This document shows positions 26,454-33,197 of a DNA stretch of 64,000 nt, piece after piece. Location of the stretch: positions 5,952,001 to 6,016,000 of the forward strand of contig NZ_FPJG01000006.1 of the NCBI RefSeq assembly GCF_900119165.1, in the 5' to 3' direction. Origin of the DNA: Amycolatopsis australiensis (GTDB lineage: Bacteria; Actinomycetota; Actinomycetes; Mycobacteriales; Pseudonocardiaceae). Within the stretch, counting starts at the first letter, position 1. Each line of letters begins with the position of its first letter. The position numbers and the translations under genes are program-made. Under the pieces are notes generated by a model that was not told the origin of the DNA, did no database searches, and saw only the letters and a program-made list of their open reading frames with translations.

Positions 26454-27871
26454 GCCCGCCGATGCGCTTCTTGCCCGAAGAGGAACAACAGCGGCTGCTC
26501 GCCGCCTGCTTCGCGCAGAGCCACCTGACGCCGGAGCAGCTGTGGATGCGGTACTTCGCGCTCGGTGGCAGCCTGAGCCTGCTGGACCTCGACGCCTACC
26601 TCAACGGGCTGACCGCGCTCCCCCGGCTCGACCGCGACATGCTCGCCCACGCCGTCAACGAACGGCTCGACGAGCTGTCCGGGCCACCGCGCGCGCCGTA
26701 CAGCCATTCGGTGCGCGACGCCAAGCCGTTGCACGGCCCGCTGAAGGCGCTCGTCGACCTGCTCGAAGGCGCCCACCGCGCGCCGCCCGAGCGGCTGCCC
26801 GCCATCGTCGCCGAAGCCGGCCGCGCGCTCGACCTGCGGATCGGCATCTACCTCGCCGACTACGACCAGCGGACGCTCGTGCCGCTGCGCGCGGAATCCG
26901 CCGTCGGCCTGGACATCGAGACGACCGTCGCCGGCGACGTCTTCCGCCGGGCGGGAACCACCGTGACCCGTGACGGGCCGGACCCGACGCTGTGGGCGGT
27001 GCTGCTCGACGGCGTGGAACGGCTCGGCGTGCTGGAGATCGTCCCGACCGACGGCGCCGACCCGGACGACCCGGTGCTGCGGGAGCAGTGCCGCTGGCTG
27101 TCCGCGTTGCTGGGGCACCTGGTGACGATCACGACCCAGTACGGCGACGGTCTCGACGTGCGGCGCCGTCGCCGTCACCGTGCGTCGCCGGCCGAGCTGC
27201 TGTGGCAGAACCTGCCGCCGCTCACCGGAGCGACGGAGAGCGTGGTCGTCGGCGGCAGCGTCCAGCCGGCGTACGACCTGGGTGGCGTCGTGTTCGACTA
27301 CGCGCTTTCGGAGCGGCGGGCGCAGCTGGCGATGTTCGACGCGGGCGCGCGGTCGAGCACGTCGAGCTACGCGGTCGTGAACGCCCTGGCCGCCTACCGC
27401 GCCGCCCGCCGTGACGGGGCTTCGCTGGCGGAGCAGTACATCGCGGTCGGCAAGGAGCTGGACGACCGGGCGTCGGCGGTCACCGGGGTGGTCGCGGAGC
27501 TGGACTTGCGCACGGGCGTGCTGCGCTGGCTGGACGCGGGCCACCCGGCACCGCTGATCGTCCGCGACGGCGCGCCGCTGCCGGGCACGGGGGCGGTCGC
27601 GGCCCGGTTCGCCGCGGATGAGCAGTCCCTGCGCGCCACGGAAGTCCACCTCCGCCCGGGAGATGTCCTGGCGGTGTACTCGCGCGGCCTCGCGGAGACG
27701 ACGGACCGCGCGGGCGCACCGTTCGGCCGCGACCGGGTGGCGGAGTACCTGGCGGACGAGGTGCTGCCCCCGGAGACGGCCCGCCGCCTGACCCAGGCGG
27801 TCCTGTCCCACGGCGGGGGCGACCTCCACCACGACGCCGGGGTGCTGGTCGCCAGGTGGCTGGAGCGCTGA
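26450..27871 (+). CDS. SpoIIE-type PP2C serine phosphatase
   Basis: A 473-residue cytosolic protein. An N-terminal region of about 100 residues (LDAYLNGLTALPRLDRDMLAHAVNE) is followed by a GAF-like segment. The C-terminal SpoIIE/PP2C domain covers about residues 250-470 (PAYDLGGVVFDYALSERRAQLAMFDA, LRWLDAGHPAPLIVRDG, DVLAVYSRGLAETTDRAG). It should dephosphorylate STAS-type anti-sigma antagonists, two of which are encoded nearby. GTG 26450 overlaps the GAF-ANTAR stop; ATG 26462 is an alternative start. Confidence 0.9.
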   Translation: MSPPMRFLPEEEQQRLLAACFAQSHLTPEQLWMRYFALGGSLSLLDLDAYLNGLTALPRLDRDMLAHAVNERLDELSGPPRAPYSHSVRDAKPLHGPLKALVDLLEGAHRAPPERLPAIVAEAGRALDLRIGIYLADYDQRTLVPLRAESAVGLDIETTVAGDVFRRAGTTVTRDGPDPTLWAVLLDGVERLGVLEIVPTDGADPDDPVLREQCRWLSALLGHLVTITTQYGDGLDVRRRRRHRASPAELLWQNLPPLTGATESVVVGGSVQPAYDLGGVVFDYALSERRAQLAMFDAGARSSTSSYAVVNALAAYRAARRDGASLAEQYIAVGKELDDRASAVTGVVAELDLRTGVLRWLDAGHPAPLIVRDGAPLPGTGAVAARFAADEQSLRATEVHLRPGDVLAVYSRGLAETTDRAGAPFGRDRVAEYLADEVLPPETARRLTQAVLSHGGGDLHHDAGVLVARWLER

Positions 27872-27933
27872 CCCGGCGAGGCGGCCGCGGCCGGTTCGGT
27901 GTTCGTCGCCCGCCGGAGCGCGTCGCCGCCGGG

Positions 27934-28323
27934 TCAGCAAGCTGTGTCGTGGACCGCCAGCAGCTCCCGCAGCGCGTCCGACAGCGACGCGAACATCGGG
28001 ACCACCGAGGCCAGCCCCGTGATCCGGAACAGCCTGGCCAACGTCCGGCTGGTCGCCACCACCCCGAAGCGGCTGCCTTCCCCGGCCGCGCGCTGGGCGG
28101 CCGCCGCCAGAGCCCGGGCGCCCGCCAGGCCGAGGAAGGCCACGCGGGTGAGGTCCACCACCGTCGTGCCCGGTGGGGCCGCCGCCAGCTCGCGCTGCAG
28201 GATCGGCAGGGTCAGTGCGTCGATCTCGCCGGTGAACGTCAGTACCAGGAGGCCAGGTCGGTACTGCGTCCGGCGCGCGGTCAGCGGGGACGGCCGCGCG
28301 GAGACCGGGGACATGGGGGACAC
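27934..28323 (-). CDS. STAS-domain anti-sigma factor antagonist-like protein
   Basis: A 129-residue STAS protein (VLTFTGEIDALTLPILQREL, TVVDLTRVAFLGLAGARALAAA). The phosphorylation segment reads FLGLAGA where FLDSSGL would be usual, so the phospho-acceptor Ser is missing and the protein may be permanently active or act by another mechanism. A well-matched SigB/SigF-type promoter (GTTT, 15 bp, GGGTAT) lies about 70 bp upstream. ATG 28314 is an alternative start. Confidence 0.88.
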   Translation of the reverse strand: MSPMSPVSARPSPLTARRTQYRPGLLVLTFTGEIDALTLPILQRELAAAPPGTTVVDLTRVAFLGLAGARALAAAAQRAAGEGSRFGVVATSRTLARLFRITGLASVVPMFASLSDALRELLAVHDTAC

Positions 28324-28391
28324 GGGTTCGGCAGGCCTTCCGCGCCGGCGCGGGGCCGGCGTCGCAGCGGGTGATCAAGGACGGGATCTTG

Positions 28392-28416
28392 ATACCCAAA
28401 CCGCCGGAACGGAAAC
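28392..28416 (-). promoter_or_regulatory. SigB/SigF-type promoter for the STAS gene
   Basis: On the minus strand, GTTT (28416-28413), a 15-bp spacer, then GGGTAT (28397-28392). This fits GNNT-N14-16-GGGTAY fully and is the best such match in the window. It predicts a leader of about 60 nt before ATG 28323. Confidence 0.6.
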
Positions 28417-28419
28417 GCC

Positions 28420-29190
28420 TCAGTTCGCGGTGAACGCCGCCCAGAGCCGCTCGGCCGCGCGGTGCGCCGGGGCGCCCGGGCGGATCTCCGGGGTGCCGGC
28501 CGGCTGGGGCGCGGGGCCGCCGCCGACGTGCCCGACCAGGGCCACGGCCAGCTCGCGGACCTTGACGTTGAACTCCTGGCTGGCGCGCCGCAGCGTCTGC
28601 CACGCCTCGTCGGGCGAGCACCGGCGGACCGCCATGAGCACGCCTTTCGCCTGCTCGATGGCGGCGCGGGAGGCCAGCAGGTCCAGCGTCTGGTCCGGGT
28701 CGCCCGCGGTGGCCGTCTCGGCGACGACCAGGATCGTCTCGGTGAGCTTCTCGTAGCGCCGCAGGACGGCCAGGACGTCGCCGCCGGGCGGCCGGTCGAA
28801 CGTCGCCGACAGCACGAACGTGCCGCCGTCGTCCCAGCTCCCGGGCAGCGCGGCGGCTCCGCGGACTTCGGCCAGCTCGGGGTGGCCGGCGAAGACGACG
28901 TCGCCGTTCAACGCGGGCCAGCGCTCGTCGGCGAACAGCTCGTCGGTCAGCACGGGCTCCCCGCCGGCGGCCGCGACGGCGACCGGGCCGCCGTGCGCCA
29001 GCTGGAGCGGGAGCAGCTTCTCCCCGATCCCGGCGGTGGCCAGCACCGCCGGCGCCCGGCCGGCGTGGCTGACGGTCAGGCCCGCGCCCAGGCACCCGGG
29101 CAGTTCGCCCGCGATGCGCTCGAGCAGGGCGTGCAGCAGCTCGGTCAGCGGTCTCCACCGGTCGGCCGCGTTCATCAGCATCTCGGTCAC
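28420..29190 (-). CDS. GAF-ANTAR regulator
   Basis: A 256-residue protein with an N-terminal GAF-like sensor (about 15-150; GIGEKLLPLQLAHGGPVAVA, LFADERWPALNGDVVF) and an ANTAR domain at about 165-225 (LLASRAAIEQAKGVLMAVRRCSPDEAW). A Pro-rich tail follows. GTG 29190 or in-frame ATGs a few codons later could be the start; a GGGTAA lies 11-16 nt upstream. This is the third GAF-ANTAR protein in 5 kb. Confidence 0.9.
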   Translation of the reverse strand: MTEMLMNAADRWRPLTELLHALLERIAGELPGCLGAGLTVSHAGRAPAVLATAGIGEKLLPLQLAHGGPVAVAAAGGEPVLTDELFADERWPALNGDVVFAGHPELAEVRGAAALPGSWDDGGTFVLSATFDRPPGGDVLAVLRRYEKLTETILVVAETATAGDPDQTLDLLASRAAIEQAKGVLMAVRRCSPDEAWQTLRRASQEFNVKVRELAVALVGHVGGGPAPQPAGTPEIRPGAPAHRAAERLWAAFTAN

Positions 29191-29374
29191 GCCTACTGAT
29201 TTACCCGATCACGCCCGGGCCCACATCCGATGCGGGAGCAACCTGCGCCGCCGTCCGGCGCAACGCCGGTTCACCCTGTGACGATCACCGCACCGCGCGT
29301 GCCGCTCGACCCGAACGTGCGGTTTATCCGCCGCCCCGGCCGGGGTAGCCGATCATCGAATCCGAGGAGGCGCC

Positions 29375-29398
29375 ATGACCGACCGGCGGTACCGCTGA
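29375..29398 (+). CDS. Seven-codon leader frame coupled to the PfkB gene
   Basis: ATG 29375 has a strong SD (GAGGAGG, 29364-29370) 4 nt upstream and encodes MTDRRYR before TGA 29396-29398, whose A is the first base of the kinase ATG (TGATG). The kinase has no SD of its own. The simplest reading is an upstream frame that delivers ribosomes to the kinase by termination-reinitiation. It is in a different frame, so a frameshifted true start cannot be excluded. Confidence 0.5.
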   Translation: MTDRRYR

Positions 29399-30336
29399 TG
29401 TTCAGCGAAGTCGTGGTCGTCGGGCAGATCGCCCGCGACCTGGTGATCGAGGTCCCGGACGCGCCCGGCGAAGACTCGTCGGCGCCGGTGAAGCACCGCA
29501 AGGAGATGCTCGGCGGCAAGGGCGCCAACCAGGCGGTGGCGCTGAGCCAGCTCGGCGTGGGGGTGTCGCTGGTCGGCGTCGTCGGCGCCGACCGGACCGG
29601 CGACGCCCTGCGCGCCCAGGCCCGCGCCGACCGGATCGGCACGTCCCACGTGGTCCGCCGGCCCGGGACCGAGACGGCACTGCTCATCGACGTGGTCGAC
29701 GACCGCGGCCGCCGCCGCTACCTCGAGCACGTTCCCGAGGGGACGCTGGTCACCGAGACCGACGTCTTCGCCGCGTCCGCCCCGATCTCGGCCGCCGGCT
29801 CGCTGATCGTCCAGCTGCAGCAGCCCGCGGCGCCGGCGTTGCTGGCGGCCCGGCTGGCCCACACCGCGGGCACGCGCGTGGTGCTGGACGGCGCGCCCCA
29901 GGACGACACGCTGACCACCGACCTGCTCGCGCTGGCGGACGTCCTGCGCGCGGACGGACACGAAGCCGAACTGCTCACCGGCCGTCCGGTGGCCGACATC
30001 GCCAGTGCGGCCCGAGCGGCCGCGGACCTGCGGCGGCGCGGCCCGTCGCTGGTGGTGCTGGAGGTGGCGGGACGGGGCAACCTGTTCGCCGGCCCGGAGG
30101 GGTCGTGGTTCGTGCCCCACGTGCGGACGCAGGTCGTGGACCCGACCGGCGCGGGCGACGCGCTGATCGCGACGCTGACAGCGGCGCTGACCCGCCGCCG
30201 CCCCTTGGAGACGGCGGCCTGCCTGGCGGTGGCGGCCGCGGCGGCGACAACGGAACACGCGGGCGGCCGGCCGCACCTGTCCCCGCAGGAACTGGACCGG
30301 CTACGCCCCCGGCGGCTGGAGACGGTGGACGCCTGA
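29398..30336 (+). CDS. PfkB-family carbohydrate kinase (ribokinase-like)
   Basis: A 312-residue sugar kinase. PfkB motif 1 is GGKGANQAVALSQLG at about 40-54 and motif 2 is DPTGAGDALIATL with the catalytic Asp near residue 255. It most resembles ribokinases, which phosphorylate ribose or deoxyribose, but the substrate is not fixed. No transporter or isomerase is adjacent. A GTTT (29322) and GGGTAG (29343) with a 17-bp gap form a poor SigB-type match upstream. Confidence 0.9.
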   Translation: MFSEVVVVGQIARDLVIEVPDAPGEDSSAPVKHRKEMLGGKGANQAVALSQLGVGVSLVGVVGADRTGDALRAQARADRIGTSHVVRRPGTETALLIDVVDDRGRRRYLEHVPEGTLVTETDVFAASAPISAAGSLIVQLQQPAAPALLAARLAHTAGTRVVLDGAPQDDTLTTDLLALADVLRADGHEAELLTGRPVADIASAARAAADLRRRGPSLVVLEVAGRGNLFAGPEGSWFVPHVRTQVVDPTGAGDALIATLTAALTRRRPLETAACLAVAAAAATTEHAGGRPHLSPQELDRLRPRRLETVDA

Positions 30337-30365
30337 GCGGCCGGCAGACCGCCGAACGCCGGCCG

Positions 30366-31949
30366 TTACAGCCCCGGCAGCTTCTGCTCCACACCGGCCA
30401 GCGCCGCGAACGGGTCGCCCCGCTCGGCCAGGCGGGACGGCACCTCCCGGATCGTCCACCGGTCCGGCGTCAGCTCCGGATCGTCCAGTTCGTCCCACTC
30501 CAGCGGCACCGACACCGGCGCCCCCGGCCGCGGGCGCACGCTGTACGGCGCGACCAGCGTCTTGTTGAGCACGTTCTGCGTGTAGTCGAGCCGGGCGCGG
30601 CCGCCGCGCTTGTCCTTGGACCACGCCCAGCTGACCAGGTCCGGCAGCACCCGCCCGATCGTCTTCGACACCGTCTCGGCCCACTCGCGCGTCTGCTCGT
30701 ACGTGCAGTGCGGCGCGATCGGCACCCACACCTGGATCCCCCGCTGGCCGGTGACCTTCGGCCGCCCGGTCAGGCCGAGGTGCTCCAGCGCCGTCCGGTG
30801 CAGCCGGGCCAGTTCCAGCACCTCCGCGAACGTCGTCTCCGGGCCCGGGTCGATGTCGAACAGCACCCACGTCGGGTGGTCGACGTCCGCGGCTCGGGAC
30901 GTCCAGGCGTGCAGCTCCAGCGCGCCGTAGTTCGCCAGCCAGGCCAGCGTCGCGACGCTGTCGGCGACGACGTACCGCTGGCTCTCGCCCGCGTCGGCGC
31001 GCTCGTTGCGCCACGTCGTCAGCCACTCCGGCGCGTGCCGCGGGACCTCCTTCTGCCAGAAGCCCGGCTCGGTGACGCCCTGCGGGAACCGGTGCGTGTT
31101 GAGCGGCCGCCCGGCCAGGTACGGCAGCATGACCGGCCCGACCGTGACGTAGTACCGGATGAGGTCGCGCTTGGTCACCGGCTTGCCGCCGTCGCGGGCG
31201 GGGAACAGCACCTTGTCCAGGTTGGTCAACGCCAGCTCGCGGCCCGCGACCGACCACTTGCCCTTGACGCCGAGCGCGTCCAGTGCGGCCAGCTCGTCGT
31301 CGGTCGCGGCCGGGAAGCCCACCGGCTCTTCGGCCGCCGCGGCCGGCCGGTCGCCGTGCCACAGCGCGTCCGGCGCGGCCGCCACCTCGTCGTTCGTGCG
31401 GCCGCTCTTCACCGAGCGCGGGTGGTCCTCGGCGTCCCAGCCTGCCGTGGCGTGCTCGTCCTGCTTGTGCAGCAGGAACCACTGGTCCTTCTCACCGCCG
31501 TCGCCGCGGCGGGTGCGGACCAGGACGAACCGGCCGGCCAGCTTTTCGCCGTCGAGGTCGAAGTGCAGCGTGCCGGCTTCGATCGCCTTCGCGGCGTCGT
31601 CCTCGACCGGCTGCCACACGCCGCGGTCCCAGACGATGACGTCGCCGCCGCCGTACTCGCCGCGCGGGATCACGCCTTCGAAGTCGGCGTACTCGATCGG
31701 GTGGTCTTCGACGTGCACGGCCAGCCGGCGCGCCTTCGGGTCCAACGTCGGCCCCTTCGGCACCGCCCAGCTGACCAGGACGCCGCCCAGCTCCAGCCGG
31801 AAGTCGTAGTGCAGCCGGCGGGCGCGGTGCCGCTGCACCACGAACCGGTGCCCGTCGGGCCCGGCCGCGCCGCCCGCCGGCTCGGCGGTGCGGCCGAAGT
31901 CGCGCATCTGCTGGTAACGCCGCAGTTTGCGGGCCGGATGCTCTGCCAT
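30366..31949 (-). CDS. ligD: LigD-like phosphoesterase-polymerase fusion
   Basis: A 527-residue protein. Residues about 10-190 form the LigD 3'-phosphoesterase domain, with ligands matching the family: His41, His47, Asp49 (QRHRARRLHYDF), His83 (EDHPIEY) and GVIPRGEYGGGDV. Residues about 230-527 form the polymerase domain (LALTNLDKVLFPARDG, VLFDIDPGPE, ARLDYTQNVLNKTLVAPYS). The ligase domain is absent and is supplied by separate genes such as the one at 21762. It is the last gene of a minus-strand stress operon, with a GGGTAC 8 nt upstream of the ATG. Confidence 0.94.
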   Translation of the reverse strand: MAEHPARKLRRYQQMRDFGRTAEPAGGAAGPDGHRFVVQRHRARRLHYDFRLELGGVLVSWAVPKGPTLDPKARRLAVHVEDHPIEYADFEGVIPRGEYGGGDVIVWDRGVWQPVEDDAAKAIEAGTLHFDLDGEKLAGRFVLVRTRRGDGGEKDQWFLLHKQDEHATAGWDAEDHPRSVKSGRTNDEVAAAPDALWHGDRPAAAAEEPVGFPAATDDELAALDALGVKGKWSVAGRELALTNLDKVLFPARDGGKPVTKRDLIRYYVTVGPVMLPYLAGRPLNTHRFPQGVTEPGFWQKEVPRHAPEWLTTWRNERADAGESQRYVVADSVATLAWLANYGALELHAWTSRAADVDHPTWVLFDIDPGPETTFAEVLELARLHRTALEHLGLTGRPKVTGQRGIQVWVPIAPHCTYEQTREWAETVSKTIGRVLPDLVSWAWSKDKRGGRARLDYTQNVLNKTLVAPYSVRPRPGAPVSVPLEWDELDDPELTPDRWTIREVPSRLAERGDPFAALAGVEQKLPGL

Positions 31950-31966
31950 GCCGACGGGGTACCCAC

Positions 31967-32104
31967 TCAGTCCGGCGACGACCAGGGCGGGTTGTTCTCC
32001 GCCAGCTCCCGGTACTCGTCGACCTCCTGCGGCGTGGGATCGATGCCGGCCTCTTCGGCGAACGCCTCGGGGTCGGTGACGTCGTCGTCGGCCGGTTCGG
32101 TCAT
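31967..32104 (-). CDS. Small acidic protein between hemerythrin and LigD
   Basis: A 45-residue frame starting MTEPADDDVTDPEAFAEEAG and ending PPWSSPD. It is strongly acidic, lies 5 nt after the hemerythrin stop and 17 nt before the LigD ATG, and has a GTGAG ribosome site. Codon-like composition and tight spacing make it a convincing small gene. The function is unknown; acidic tails of this kind can mimic DNA or bind repair proteins, which is only a guess. Confidence 0.7.
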   Translation of the reverse strand: MTEPADDDVTDPEAFAEEAGIDPTPQEVDEYRELAENNPPWSSPD

Positions 32105-32109
32105 CGCGC

Positions 32110-32664
32110 TCACTTCCCCAGCGCGCCGCGGATGAGGTCACGCGCCCGGTCCATGATCGCGGCGGGCGGGCCCAGGACCAGGTTCGCCGTCGCGCTCTCG
32201 ACACCGGGGTGCGGCCGGGTCGGCCCGACCGCTTCGGCGAGCTTCGCCGTCGCGGCCATCGCGCGCAGCCGCTCCGGCGGCCGGTGCGCCCGCAGCAGCG
32301 GGAACTCCTCGCGTTCCTCGTGCTCGGCGTGGGCCAGCACATCGTCGCGCAGCTGCACGAGGAGCGTGTCGAAGCCGTCGGCCTCCGGCCCCATCTTCTG
32401 CAGGGTGCTCAGCAGTTCCTTGGCGCGGTGCTCCTCGCCCAGCCGCGCCGCGACGACCGGCTCGGCGGCGGGTTCGAGGTCGCGGATCTCGGGGTGCACG
32501 ACCATTTCCTCCGCCGTCTCGTGCACCGCGAGCAGCCGCACGAGGTCGTGGAACAGCTCCTGACGGCGGTCGCCGTCCGCGGTCTCCAGCCCGGCGAACA
32601 GCTCGCGGATCTCCCGGTGCTGCCGCTGCAGCAGCTCGATGACGTCCTCTTCGTTCTCCGGCAC
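32110..32664 (-). CDS. Hemerythrin HHE-domain protein
   Basis: A 184-residue helical protein with a hemerythrin-type His/Glu pattern: LLQRQHREIRELFAGLE, LLAVHETAEEMVVHPEIR, EEHRAKELLSTLQ and LAHAEHEEREEFPLL. Such proteins bind a di-iron centre and act in O2, NO or peroxide sensing or protection. GTG 32664 has GGAGG 7 nt upstream, but this SD is inside the 3' arm of a perfect 11-bp hairpin, so translation may be controlled by RNA structure. It is in an operon with ANTAR, membrane, acidic and LigD genes. Confidence 0.92.
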   Translation of the reverse strand: MPENEEDVIELLQRQHREIRELFAGLETADGDRRQELFHDLVRLLAVHETAEEMVVHPEIRDLEPAAEPVVAARLGEEHRAKELLSTLQKMGPEADGFDTLLVQLRDDVLAHAEHEEREEFPLLRAHRPPERLRAMAATAKLAEAVGPTRPHPGVESATANLVLGPPAAIMDRARDLIRGALGK

Positions 32665-32705
32665 GGAAAGCCTCCTCCTCGTTCGGTGGTCAGCGGAGGC
32701 TTTCC
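32665..32705 (-). promoter_or_regulatory. Hairpin hiding the hemerythrin ribosome-binding site
   Basis: On the mRNA, arm GGAAAGCCTCC (32705-32695) pairs perfectly with GGAGGCTTTCC (32675-32665) across a 19-nt loop that holds further GGA repeats. The 3' arm contains the SD and ends next to the GTG. The stem is a candidate RNA thermometer, protein-binding site or ANTAR-type structure. Confidence 0.6.
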
Positions 32706-32719
32706 CCGTCCGCGGCCGG

Positions 32720-32905
32720 TTACTCGTGCCGGTTCGCCAGTGTGAGCCACAGCGCGCCCGCGGCGGTCAGCGCGAGCCCGGCGACCGTCCACCACGACCA
32801 CCACGTGAAGAAGGCGACGACCAGCCCGACGGCGAGCAGCACGCTCCCGCCGACCGCGGCGGTGTCCTCGTCGCCGCTGCGCGGAAACCCTCCGGCGACC
32901 GTCAT
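32720..32905 (-). CDS. Small two-helix membrane protein
   Basis: A 61-residue protein starting MTVAGGFPRSGDEDTAAVGG with two hydrophobic stretches (SVLLAVGLVVAFFTWWSWW and VAGLALTAAGALWLTLA). It overlaps the preceding ANTAR gene's stop by one base. The function is unknown. Its place in the SigB-type operon suggests an envelope-stress role, which is inference. Confidence 0.75.
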   Translation of the reverse strand: MTVAGGFPRSGDEDTAAVGGSVLLAVGLVVAFFTWWSWWTVAGLALTAAGALWLTLANRHE

Positions 32906-33096
32906 CAGCCCATCCTCCCGTCGACGGCGGCCACCACCAGCGCGGCGCAGCGCGCCACCGTCAGGCCGCGCTCCTGCGCCATCGCCTTGAGCGCGGTGCG
33001 CGCGGCCGCGCCGCTCAATCCGTGCGCGGCAAGGACTTTCACGGCCATGCCGACGACGTCCGTGGCGGGCGGGGCGGCGGGCTGGGTGACGGGCAT
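32905..33096 (-). CDS. ANTAR-only small protein
   Basis: A 63-residue protein that is little more than an ANTAR domain (VVGMAVKVLAAHGLSGAAARTALKAMAQERGLTVARCAALVVAAV), without the receiver or GAF sensor usually attached. It could bind RNA stem-loops constitutively, including the hairpin ahead of the downstream hemerythrin gene; that link is speculative. It is the first gene of the five-gene operon ending in LigD. Confidence 0.7.
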   Translation of the reverse strand: MPVTQPAAPPATDVVGMAVKVLAAHGLSGAAARTALKAMAQERGLTVARCAALVVAAVDGRMG

Positions 33097-33140
33097 CGGA
33101 CGACCTCCGGCTGGCTCGGCGGCGAAACGAACGCGACCGG

Positions 33141-33166
33141 ATACCCCGTCGCCCCCGGTTTCACAC
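33141..33166 (-). promoter_or_regulatory. SigB/SigF-type promoter for the ANTAR-hemerythrin-LigD operon
   Basis: On the minus strand, GTGT (33166-33163), a 16-bp spacer, then GGGTAT (33146-33141), about 45 bp before ATG 33096. It agrees with GNNT-N14-16-GGGTAY. Confidence 0.5.
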
Positions 33167-33197
33167 GCTCAACCGAACCCGTCCCGGCGGGGCCGGC

